Positions 1 to 6,122 of a stretch of DNA of 7,422 nt are shown here, in pieces. A program made the translations under genes and the position numbers. Each line of letters begins with the position of its first letter. The stretch's first letter is position 1. The stretch is taken from the NCBI GenBank assembly GCA_001604265.1, contig LVBC01000113.1, positions 1 to 7,422 of the forward strand, given 5' to 3'. The notes below the pieces were generated by a model. The model saw only the letters and a program-made list of their open reading frames with translations. It did not search any database and was not told the origin of the DNA. This stretch comes from Spirochaetales bacterium Spiro_01. GTDB taxonomy: Bacteria > Spirochaetota > Spirochaetia > Sphaerochaetales > Sphaerochaetaceae.

Positions 1-63
1 TCACTGATGGACAAGAAGAGTATCTACAAGGAGATCGACGCAGACTACCATCAGATCTTCTGA
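1..63 (+). CDS. C-terminal end of an upstream gene (partial)
   Basis: This is the last 20 codons of an open frame that enters from the left edge, reading SLMDKKSIYKEIDADYHQIF and ending in TGA at 61-63, followed at once by an in-frame TAG (64-66). The tail is charged and hydrophilic, with no recognisable domain, so I assign no function. A strong intrinsic terminator 25 bases after the stop supports a real gene end here. It also indicates that this gene is not part of the downstream operon. The gene could be the operon's regulator, but nothing visible in 20 residues supports that. Confidence 0.6.
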   Translation, partial: SLMDKKSIYKEIDADYHQIF

Positions 64-87
64 TAGCTTCATCGGCACACCTTCAAG

Positions 88-121
88 GGCAGTCTTCACA
101 AGCGTGGAGGCTGCCTTTTTT
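88..121 (+). terminator. Intrinsic terminator of the upstream gene
   Basis: Bases 88-99 pair with 104-115 in a 12-bp stem (two G-T wobbles, no mismatches) around an AAGC loop. Six T residues follow directly (116-121). This is a textbook Rho-independent terminator. It separates the partial gene at 1-63 from the operon starting at 327. Confidence 0.9.
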
Positions 122-171
122 CAAGGCAATTTTTCAAATGATCCATAAGAAAAGATTAAATACCATATAAA

Positions 172-188
172 CCTATTAAAATAATAGG
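172..188. promoter_or_regulatory. Perfect inverted repeat, possible operator
   Basis: CCTATTA (172-178) and TAATAGG (182-188) form a perfect 7-bp inverted repeat around an AAA spacer in the AT-rich region between the upstream terminator and the first operon gene. There is no T-tract after it, so it is not a terminator. It could be a protein-binding site or a chance palindrome in AT-rich DNA. Its centre lies about 62.5 bp, close to six helical turns, from the centre of the second palindrome at 234-251. The two half-site sequences differ, so one regulator would not be expected to bind both. Confidence 0.35.
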
Positions 189-233
189 AATTAATTTCAA
201 TATGTGCTATTCTCCCTATGAAACCTGGATTAT

Positions 234-251
234 TTGTAACAAAAGTTACAA
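234..251. promoter_or_regulatory. Perfect inverted repeat TTGTAAC-N4-GTTACAA, likely operator
   Basis: TTGTAAC (234-240) and GTTACAA (245-251) form a perfect 7-bp inverted repeat separated by AAAA, 18 bp in all. That is the size and symmetry expected of a site for a dimeric helix-turn-helix regulator. If transcription starts near 301, from the -10 box at 289-294, the palindrome is centred near -59, a usual position for an upstream-acting activator. The candidate -35 box nearby is badly spaced, which also fits activation. I do not recognise the half-site as belonging to a named regulator, and no regulator gene is visible in the window. Confidence 0.5.
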
Positions 252-262
252 CTGATGCACTC

Positions 263-294
263 TTGCAAAACTTTTTTGTATTAGAGTGTAGAAT
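263..294 (+). promoter_or_regulatory. Candidate promoter of the five-gene operon
   Basis: TAGAAT at 289-294 matches five of six positions of the sigma-70 -10 box. The best -35-like hexamer upstream is TTGCAA (263-268), but the spacer is 20 bp instead of about 17. The promoter would therefore be weak without an activator. Transcription would begin near 301 and leave a short leader carrying the ribosome site AGGAGAA (314-320). The assignment rests on sequence match only. Confidence 0.4.
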
Positions 295-326
295 TCAGGC
301 AAATAACGCTATTAGGAGAATCAAAA

Positions 327-1244
327 ATGACTAATCTACAGGGTTCTTTTGTTGCAATGCCGACCCCATTCAAGGCCGATTGCAGTGTCGACTTCAAGGG
401 TTTCGAAACACTTATCGAGAGACAGATCAAGTATGGCACAAGCCAGATCTTCGTTCTCGGTTCAGCAGGTGAGACAACACTTCTTACCATCGAGGAGAAG
501 AAGAAGATTGTCCACGAGGTAATCAAGATCGCAAACGGCCGTATCCCAGTATTCTTCGGTGCAGCCGCATTTACAACCGAGCAGTCCGTCGAGATGGCAC
601 AGTACATCGAGAAGGAGGGTGGCGACGGTGTCATCTTCACAGTTCCACCATACGTTCTCATTCCACAGGTTGCAGCTCTCCAGCACATGGATACAGTCAT
701 GAGTTCCATCTCTATCCCATGTGGTGTCTACAACAACCCATCCAGACTTGGTGTCCAGCTCACTCCTGAGACCATCCAGAAGCTCGCTGACAAGCATCCT
801 CACTTCGTAGTCGACAAGGAGGCTATGCCATCCGTCGAGCAGCTCGTACAGGTCCAGAGACTTACAAAGGGCAAGGTCAAGATCATGTGCTGCGACTATC
901 CAAAGTACTCCATCGTCATCCCAACTCTGGCTGTTGGCGGTACCGGTACTGCAAACATCGGTGGCAACATCATCCCAGAGGAGTGCGCAAAGTACTCCAG
1001 ACCATGGACAAGCATGCAGATCGTCGAGGAGTGCAGAGAGGAGTACTTCAAGTGGTTCCCACTGCTCCAGAAGCTCTATGACTTCTCCAACCCGATCGTA
1101 ATCAAGGCAGCTCTCGATATCCTCGGTCTGCCAGGCGGCCCACTGAGAAAGCCATATCAGGAGTATACCGGTCACAGAAGAGACGAGCTCGAGCAGCTGA
1201 TGGGCGAGATGGGCGTCATCGACAAGTACGGTGTAAGAAGATAA
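327..1244 (+). CDS. DHDPS/N-acetylneuraminate lyase (DapA) superfamily enzyme, substrate unknown
   Basis: At 305 residues this is the usual length for the family of (beta/alpha)8-barrel enzymes that form a Schiff base with a 2-oxo acid, usually pyruvate, and carry out aldol cleavage, condensation or dehydration in the cytoplasm. Family marks are the G45-S-A-G-E49 loop, the YNNPSR motif at 135-140 with the catalytic tyrosine position Y135, the Schiff-base lysine K164 (VDKEA) and the glycine-rich GGTGTANIGGN stretch at 204-214. Three sites differ from true DHDPS. The TT pair after the first glycine is SA, the proton-relay tyrosine after Pro-Tyr is V110, and the GVIS-like loop reads GTAN. R140 is kept at the DHDPS carboxylate-binding position, so the substrate may carry a carboxylate. 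The ATG at 327 has AGGAGAA six bases upstream and begins right at the domain. As the first gene of a transporter operon, it is more likely catabolic than a lysine-biosynthesis gene. Confidence is high for the superfamily and low for the reaction. Confidence 0.9.
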   Translation: MTNLQGSFVAMPTPFKADCSVDFKGFETLIERQIKYGTSQIFVLGSAGETTLLTIEEKKKIVHEVIKIANGRIPVFFGAAAFTTEQSVEMAQYIEKEGGDGVIFTVPPYVLIPQVAALQHMDTVMSSISIPCGVYNNPSRLGVQLTPETIQKLADKHPHFVVDKEAMPSVEQLVQVQRLTKGKVKIMCCDYPKYSIVIPTLAVGGTGTANIGGNIIPEECAKYSRPWTSMQIVEECREEYFKWFPLLQKLYDFSNPIVIKAALDILGLPGGPLRKPYQEYTGHRRDELEQLMGEMGVIDKYGVRR

Positions 1245-1256
1245 GAGGTAAGTGGC

Positions 1257-2609
1257 ATGTCAGAAAAACTTGTAATCATTGGGGGAACGGCTGCTGGCCT
1301 CAGTGCCGCATCAAAGGCAAAGCGTCTCGATCCGTCACTTGAGATCACCGTATTCGAGAAGTCCGGCTACATCAGCTACGGCTCCTGTGGCCTTCCATAC
1401 TTCGTCGGTGGCATGATCGAATCTCCAGATGATCTTGTCTCTCTGCATGTCGATGAGATGAGAGAGAAGAGGGGCATTCCTGTTCTTATCCACCACGAGG
1501 TAACACACCTTGACAGCGTCAAGAAGACTGTCACGGCCAGAAACCTCGACGATGGATCCGAAGCTGTCTATCCATACGACAAGCTCGTAATCGCAACAGG
1601 TGCCTCTCCGATCCGTCCGAATATTCCGGGTATAGATGCAAGTGGTGTCTACTTCCTTAGAAACGTCGAAGATGGCATCCGTCTGAAGACCGCCTCCGTT
1701 CCAGGCTCCACCTGCTGTATCGTAGGTGGTGGCTTCATCGGCCTCGAGGTCGCTGAAGAGCTCACCAATGCCGGTCTCAAGGTCCACGTCTTCGAGGCTC
1801 TTCCACGCCTCCTTCCATTCCTTCCCGAGTCCTTCTCACAGATAGTCCTCGAGACTCTTGAGAAGAACGGTGTAACAGTACACCTCGGAGCAAAGGTAGA
1901 GGCAATAAAGGAGGAGGGCGGCAAGGTCACATGCCTTGTCTCCTCAACCGAGACAGTTGCCTGCGACATGGTCGTCATGTCCATCGGTGTCGTTCCGAAC
2001 AGCGCTCTTGCAAAGGAGGCTGGACTGAAGCTCGGCATCAAGGGAGCGATCTCTGTCGATGACAGCATGCAGACTTCCGATCCGGCCATCTGGGCCTGTG
2101 GAGACTGCGCCGAGGCAAGGAACAGCATCACAGGCAAGCCCTGCTACATCCCACTTGGCACAACAGCCAACAAGATGGGCAGAGTCGCAGGAAGCAGCGT
2201 AGGTGGTGAGAAGGCTACCTTCCACGGAGTCCAGGGCTCCATGGTCACCAAGGTCTTCGACTGCTACATCGCAGCTACCGGTCTCTCTCTTGCCCAGGCC
2301 CGCGAGGCCGGCTATGACGCTGCCGAGTGCGAGATAAAGCAGAGGGACAAGGCATCCTACTACCCGAATCACAGGATAATGAATCTCAACTTCATTCTCG
2401 ATACTGTTTCAGGACGTTTACTCGGAGCCCAGGGAATGGGCAGCGAGTCTGCTGCGATCAGAATCGATACCCTGGTCGCCGCAATCGATAGGGGAATGAC
2501 CGTATCCGAGGTCAACGACCTGGATCTCATATACGCTCCGCCTGTAGCACCTGTCTATGATCCAATACTCATAGCAGCAAGCCAGGCAATGAAGAAGGTG
2601 AGGAAGTAG
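1257..2609 (+). CDS. FAD-dependent pyridine nucleotide-disulfide oxidoreductase, CoA-disulfide reductase/NADH oxidase type
   Basis: This 450-residue protein has the full class layout. The N-terminal FAD Rossmann motif is GGTAAG (9-14), followed by the single-cysteine active site YGSCGLPYF with C44, ATGASP (113-118), a second Rossmann motif GGGFIG (157-162) for the nicotinamide nucleotide, and the FAD-binding CGD at 281-283. E180 at the end of the second strand of that NAD domain favours NADH over NADPH. The C-terminal dimerisation domain has SYYP (366-369) and YAPPVAPVYDP (426-436), with tyrosines at positions like those used by CoA-disulfide reductases. Relatives reduce CoA disulfide, persulfides or polysulfide, or reduce oxygen through the cysteine. 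There is no C-terminal rhodanese domain, so it is not the fused persulfide reductase type. It starts 12 bases after the previous stop, with AGAGG at 1244-1248, so it is translated from the same message. The electron acceptor cannot be read from the sequence. Confidence 0.9.
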   Translation: MSEKLVIIGGTAAGLSAASKAKRLDPSLEITVFEKSGYISYGSCGLPYFVGGMIESPDDLVSLHVDEMREKRGIPVLIHHEVTHLDSVKKTVTARNLDDGSEAVYPYDKLVIATGASPIRPNIPGIDASGVYFLRNVEDGIRLKTASVPGSTCCIVGGGFIGLEVAEELTNAGLKVHVFEALPRLLPFLPESFSQIVLETLEKNGVTVHLGAKVEAIKEEGGKVTCLVSSTETVACDMVVMSIGVVPNSALAKEAGLKLGIKGAISVDDSMQTSDPAIWACGDCAEARNSITGKPCYIPLGTTANKMGRVAGSSVGGEKATFHGVQGSMVTKVFDCYIAATGLSLAQAREAGYDAAECEIKQRDKASYYPNHRIMNLNFILDTVSGRLLGAQGMGSESAAIRIDTLVAAIDRGMTVSEVNDLDLIYAPPVAPVYDPILIAASQAMKKVRK

Positions 2610-2610
2610 C

Positions 2611-3012
2611 ATGATGGAATTTGCCGAGATGACCGTTGAAAGGGGCGAGGATATCAAGAAGACAATCGTCGACTATCTGATGGTCAACAAGATAAAGACT
2701 GCACTCTTTCTCAATGCGATCGGTTCTGCAAAGGACCTTGTAATCGCAAATCCTGTTGAGCACGAGCTTCCACTCAAGCCGGTACCGACAACCTTCCACG
2801 AGGCCTGCGAGGTAGTAGGCCTCTCTGGCGAGGCTATGGACTGGAGCCAGTGCGATCCGATGCTCCTTCAGGTATACCCTGACAGGGACCTTCCGATCTT
2901 CCTCCACCTTCACGTATCTGCCGCAATTATCGGCGGACACACCTTCAGTGGTGGTCTATGGGGAGGTACGGCCTTCCGTTCCCTCAGGGTCTTCATGATG
3001 GTAGAGAAATAA
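2611..3012 (+). CDS. PPC (DUF296) domain protein
   Basis: This is a small stand-alone protein of 133 residues. The core is LHLHVSAAIIGGHTFSGG (98-115), the hallmark of the PPC/DUF296 fold. H99, H101 and H110 are placed like the metal-binding histidines of bacterial members. In plants the fold is fused to AT-hook DNA-binding motifs. Here there is no AT-hook and no signal peptide, so it is a soluble cytoplasmic protein of unknown function. Family members form trimers and have been suggested to bind small ligands. The start lies one base past the flavoprotein stop, with GAGGA upstream. ATG occurs twice in tandem (2611 and 2614), and either could be used. The tight coupling implies a role in the same pathway, perhaps enzymatic or ligand-sensing (inference). 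Confidence 0.85.
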   Translation: MMEFAEMTVERGEDIKKTIVDYLMVNKIKTALFLNAIGSAKDLVIANPVEHELPLKPVPTTFHEACEVVGLSGEAMDWSQCDPMLLQVYPDRDLPIFLHLHVSAAIIGGHTFSGGLWGGTAFRSLRVFMMVEK

Positions 3013-3049
3013 ACTGAATAAAATAATCAACTTAAGGAGAAAAATAAGT

Positions 3050-4024
3050 ATGAAGAAGCTATTTCTGATCATGCTGGTCGCTCTGCTTGCTTTCCAGCTG
3101 ATGGCTAATGGTTCAGGTGAGTCCGGTGCTGCAGCACCAAAGCGTCTCACATTCGCAACAGGTTCTTCCGGTGGTAACTTCTATGTAGTAGGCGCAGGCC
3201 TTGCAAACACAATCACAAACCTCTTCCCGGACAGATTCATCGTAACAGGAGAAGAGACTGGTGGCGGCTCTGCCAACCTCGTTCTCATCGAGAATGGCGA
3301 TGCTGACTTCGGTATCGCAATGGCTTCCTCCATCGAGCAGGGCCTCTCTGGCCAGCTGACAAGCGGCAAGCCAATGGAGAACATCAGAGGCTTCCTCCCT
3401 CTCTATCCATCCTATCTCACCATCTACGCTCTGGACTCCAACCCAGTCAAGACCCTCGAGGACTTCAACGGCAAGACCGTTGGCTTCGGCTCCAAGGGTA
3501 TGGCAATGGACAAGATCTTCCGTGAGCTCCTTCCCAAGATGAACATCAACCCAGCAAACATCTTCAACGATGGCCACGGTGCTACAGCTACAGCTGTCTC
3601 CCAGGGCAATATCGATGCAGCTCTGCTCTTCTCACTCCCACCATTCCCAGCTATCGCCGAGCTCGAGGCTTCCACACCTCTGCACTTCATCGGCCTTACA
3701 AAGGAGCAGCAGGAGTTCCTGATCAGCCAGAAGCCATTCTACACTGCAGCAAAGATGCCTAAGGGCGCTTACAAGGGCGTTACCGAAGAGTACGATACCG
3801 TCACCGAATGGAACTTCGCAGTCTGTTCTGCAAAGCTTTCAGAGCAGGATGTCTATGACATCGCAAAGACCCTCTTCGAGAACAACCCAGCTCTCGTACA
3901 GGTCTACAAGGGACTTACCAACGTCACCCCAGAGAATGAGGTCTACTTCAATGTCAAGCTTCATCCTGGCGTAGTCAAGTATCTTGACGAGAAGGGTGTC
4001 AAGATCCCAGATTCACTCCGCTGA
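3050..4024 (+). CDS. TAXI-family TRAP transporter solute-binding protein
   Basis: This 324-residue periplasmic receptor captures the substrate and delivers it to the TRAP permease encoded next. Residues 1-19 are a signal peptide: KK, a hydrophobic stretch, then LMA before N20. There is no lipobox cysteine, so a soluble rather than lipid-anchored protein is expected. The mature part shows TAXI-family marks, including FATGSSGGNFYVVGAGLA (35-52) and ETGGGSANLVLIENGDADFG (69-88). TAXI proteins mostly bind small carboxylates such as dicarboxylates or amino-acid-like acids, but the specificity here cannot be read. The gene follows the PPC gene by 37 AT-rich bases and has a strong ribosome site, AAGGAGA (3034-3040). 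A hairpin directly after its stop may raise its level over that of the permease, as binding proteins are needed in excess. Its codon use is strongly biased, which suggests high expression. Confidence 0.93.
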   Translation: MKKLFLIMLVALLAFQLMANGSGESGAAAPKRLTFATGSSGGNFYVVGAGLANTITNLFPDRFIVTGEETGGGSANLVLIENGDADFGIAMASSIEQGLSGQLTSGKPMENIRGFLPLYPSYLTIYALDSNPVKTLEDFNGKTVGFGSKGMAMDKIFRELLPKMNINPANIFNDGHGATATAVSQGNIDAALLFSLPPFPAIAELEASTPLHFIGLTKEQQEFLISQKPFYTAAKMPKGAYKGVTEEYDTVTEWNFAVCSAKLSEQDVYDIAKTLFENNPALVQVYKGLTNVTPENEVYFNVKLHPGVVKYLDEKGVKIPDSLR

Positions 4025-4072
4025 TCAAATCTTGAAGGCATGCATGGTCCTATGCCATGCATGCTTTTGATC
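4023..4072 (+). terminator. Intercistronic hairpin between binding protein and permease
   Basis: GCATGCATGG (4038-4047) pairs perfectly with CCATGCATGC (4055-4064) around a 7-base loop. Four T residues follow (4065-4068). An outer pair, GATCAAA (4023-4029) with TTTGATC (4066-4072), can close a larger structure and overlaps the TAXI stop codon. The T-tract is short, and a ribosome site for the next gene follows at 4085-4090. It therefore looks like a partial terminator or 3' mRNA-stabilising hairpin rather than the end of the operon. Confidence 0.7.
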
Positions 4073-4094
4073 TCTTCCTCTTTCAGGAGCTATT

Positions 4095-5993
4095 ATGAAA
4101 ACAGAAGGTCTATATCAGAAGTTTGTCAGGTATGTCATTCTCCTGGTATCTCTATATACAATTGCATTCCACATCGGGCAGTTCACCTTCGCAAGAATGC
4201 CAAGTATCAAGTTCTATGCGCTGCATGTAATGGTCGCCATAGTCCTGATATTCCTCTACTACCCACTTGACCGCAAGAGGCCAGAGGCCAGCAAGGCCGT
4301 CCATACGATATGCCATATCGTCGACTGGGCCATCATAATCCTTGGGGTAGTTGCATCTCTTTATGTAATTCTCAACTTCGACGCATACGTCGATGACATG
4401 CAGAACAGCGTCATGACGAACAAGATGATCTACTTCTTCGGTATCGTCCTCGTCCTGATCATCCTCGAGTCCGCAAGAAGGACCCTTGGCCTTGCTCTGC
4501 CTATCATCGCTCTCGTTGCAATCGGCTATGCCCTGATTGCACATAGGATTCCCGGTCTCTTCGGAAACAGACAGCTGACATTCAAGAGAATAATCTTCGC
4601 TCTCTTCTCCGACCGAGGTATCTACGGAACACCAACAGCTACCTGTGCGAACAACGTATTCCTCTTTCTGATGTTCGCAGCCTTCCTCAACGCCTCCGGC
4701 GCCGACAAGATCTTCCAGGACTTCGCAATCGCCATCACCGGCAGAAAGCGCGGTGGTCCTGCAAAGATGGCAGTCGTTGGAAGTGCGCTCTTCGGAACTA
4801 TCTCCGGAAGCTGTGTTGCCAACGTAGTATCCACAGGCTCGTTCACCATCCCTCTGATGAAGAGAAATGGCTACAGATCTGCAGTTGCAGGTGCTGTCGA
4901 GTCGGTCGCATCCACAGGTGGACAGATCATGCCTCCTATCATGGGTGCAGCCGCCTTCGTAATGAGCGATATCACAGGTATCTCCTATGCGACCATCTGT
5001 CTCGGTGCCATAATCCCAGCACTGATGTACTACATCTGTCTCTTCAAGATGATAGACCTCGAGGCTGTAAAGTACGACATCAAGGGTCTCGATGAGTCCA
5101 TGATCCCAGACCTCAAGGAGTCCTTGAAGAGAAGCCTGAAGCTCTTTATCCCAATTGCAGTTCTCCTCGTTCTGCTCATTGGACTGAAGAAGAGCCCAAT
5201 GGTCTCTGCAATCTGGTCGACCCTGGCAGTAATCATCTGCGGCTTTTTAGATCCAAAGGAGCGCATGACGGTAAAGGACCTCTCCGAGGGTTGTGTAAAG
5301 TCCGGAAAGTCGCTCTGCTCTGTACTCAGTGCCTGTGCAACTGCCGGTATCGTCGTAGGTGTCTTCTCACTTACTGGCGTAGGACTCAAGTTCTCCAACC
5401 TGATCGTCAGAATGGGTGGAAGCTCACTTGCAGTCTCTCTGGTACTTTCAATGCTCGTCTGTATCATCCTCGGCATGGGACTTCCTACAACAGCAGCCTA
5501 CATCGTCTGTGCGACTGTAATCGCACCGGCACTGACCACACTCGGTCTTCCGGTATTTGCAGCACACCTCTTCCTGCTCTTCTTCGCATCCCTCTCTGCA
5601 ATCACACCACCAGTTGCTGTAGCCTCCTACGCAGCTGCAGGTATTGCAAAGGAGAACCCGATGAAGGTCGGCTGGACCAGCTTCATGCTCGGCATCACAG
5701 GCTTCATCCTCCCATTTGCCTTCGCATACAACTACGACTATCTGCACTTTGCCTTCGATCTGACAACGCTGATCACACTGCTCAGTGGAATCACAGTATC
5801 GTTGAGCCTTGCAATCGGCATCCAGGGTTATATCGAGAAGAAGATAAGTCTCCCAATGAGAGCTCTCTTCATCGCCCTTGCAGTCGTTGCAATCACACCT
5901 TACAAGGTTCCATCGGCAATTGCAGTTGCAATCTTCTTTGCACTCTACTTCCTGGCAAAGAGACAGGCAAAGGTAGCTCCAGCTGCAGCCTGA
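4095..5993 (+). CDS. TRAP transporter fused permease (4TM/12TM DctQ-DctM fusion)
   Basis: This 632-residue inner-membrane protein is almost wholly made of hydrophobic segments. The N-terminal part (about 1-150) matches the small DctQ-like subunit and the rest the large DctM-like channel subunit, fused in one chain as is usual in TAXI systems. Large-subunit signatures are GTISGSCVANVVSTGSF (from 234), followed by an ASTGGQIMPP stretch, and LGMGLPTTAAY (459-469), followed by an ITPPVAVASYAAAGIA stretch. These are the paired reentrant-loop motifs of the ion-transporter superfamily. The protein uses a sodium or proton gradient to import the solute supplied by the TAXI receptor. The ATG at 4095 has AGGAG four to five bases upstream. 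It is the last gene of the operon, closed by the terminator at 6020-6052. The internal copies of the signature motifs look intact, with no frameshift. Confidence 0.94.
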   Translation: MKTEGLYQKFVRYVILLVSLYTIAFHIGQFTFARMPSIKFYALHVMVAIVLIFLYYPLDRKRPEASKAVHTICHIVDWAIIILGVVASLYVILNFDAYVDDMQNSVMTNKMIYFFGIVLVLIILESARRTLGLALPIIALVAIGYALIAHRIPGLFGNRQLTFKRIIFALFSDRGIYGTPTATCANNVFLFLMFAAFLNASGADKIFQDFAIAITGRKRGGPAKMAVVGSALFGTISGSCVANVVSTGSFTIPLMKRNGYRSAVAGAVESVASTGGQIMPPIMGAAAFVMSDITGISYATICLGAIIPALMYYICLFKMIDLEAVKYDIKGLDESMIPDLKESLKRSLKLFIPIAVLLVLLIGLKKSPMVSAIWSTLAVIICGFLDPKERMTVKDLSEGCVKSGKSLCSVLSACATAGIVVGVFSLTGVGLKFSNLIVRMGGSSLAVSLVLSMLVCIILGMGLPTTAAYIVCATVIAPALTTLGLPVFAAHLFLLFFASLSAITPPVAVASYAAAGIAKENPMKVGWTSFMLGITGFILPFAFAYNYDYLHFAFDLTTLITLLSGITVSLSLAIGIQGYIEKKISLPMRALFIALAVVAITPYKVPSAIAVAIFFALYFLAKRQAKVAPAAA

Positions 5994-6019
5994 AGAACTG
6001 CACAGTAATGTTTTTTCCG

Positions 6020-6052
6020 TGGACGTACTTTTTCAGGTACGTCCATTTTTTT
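6020..6052 (+). terminator. Intrinsic terminator of the operon
   Basis: TGGACGTAC (6020-6028) pairs perfectly with GTACGTCCA (6037-6045) around an 8-base loop. It is followed by seven T residues (6046-6052). It lies 26 bases after the permease stop and ends the forward operon before the convergent gene. The other strand has no T-tract after this stem, so it works in the forward direction only. Confidence 0.92.
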
Positions 6053-6061
6053 GCTCTGAAG

Positions 6062-6096
6062 AGAAATTAAATGGGGCCTATCTTTCGATAGACCCC
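6062..6096 (-). terminator. Hairpin past the convergent gene, probable reverse terminator
   Basis: GGGGCCTATC (6073-6082) pairs with GATAGACCCC (6087-6096) with a single C-A mismatch and a TTTC loop. Read on the reverse strand, it lies 26 bases after the stop of the desulfidase gene. It is followed by ATTTAATTT, a T-rich but imperfect tract. The forward strand after the stem is purine-rich, so the reverse direction is the likely one. Termination is probably weaker than at the forward terminator. Confidence 0.6.
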
Positions 6097-6122
6097 AAGG
6101 GAGGAGGTAGGTACTATTCCTG

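Noticed and set aside
202..255. A 17-codon frame starting at 202, considered as a regulatory leader peptide
   Set aside because: There is no ribosome site, no run of regulatory codons and no attenuator hairpin after it.
218..334. A 38-codon open frame (starting MKPGLFVTKV) across the control region, overlapping the first gene's start
   Set aside because: It has no ribosome site upstream, runs through the palindrome and promoter, and resembles no leader peptide. It is probably a chance frame in AT-rich DNA.
462..1175. Long reverse-strand open frame within the first operon gene
   Set aside because: It is antisense to a well-supported enzyme gene. The translation is Leu/Trp/Cys/Asp-rich and domain-free, a typical shadow of biased codons.
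3013..3049. Possible internal promoter (TAAAAT at 3019-3024) before the binding-protein gene
   Set aside because: No acceptable -35 box lies at a normal distance. The stretch is simply AT-rich and carries a strong ribosome site.
6020..6052. Bidirectional role for the operon terminator
   Set aside because: Reading in reverse, the stem is followed by A residues rather than T residues. The separate hairpin at 6073-6096 is a better reverse-strand candidate.
5291..6070. Forward open frame overlapping the 3' half of the permease gene and its terminator
   Set aside because: The translation is rich in Cys, Arg, His and Ser with no family resemblance, while the permease frame holds clear TRAP motifs. 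It also runs through the terminator.
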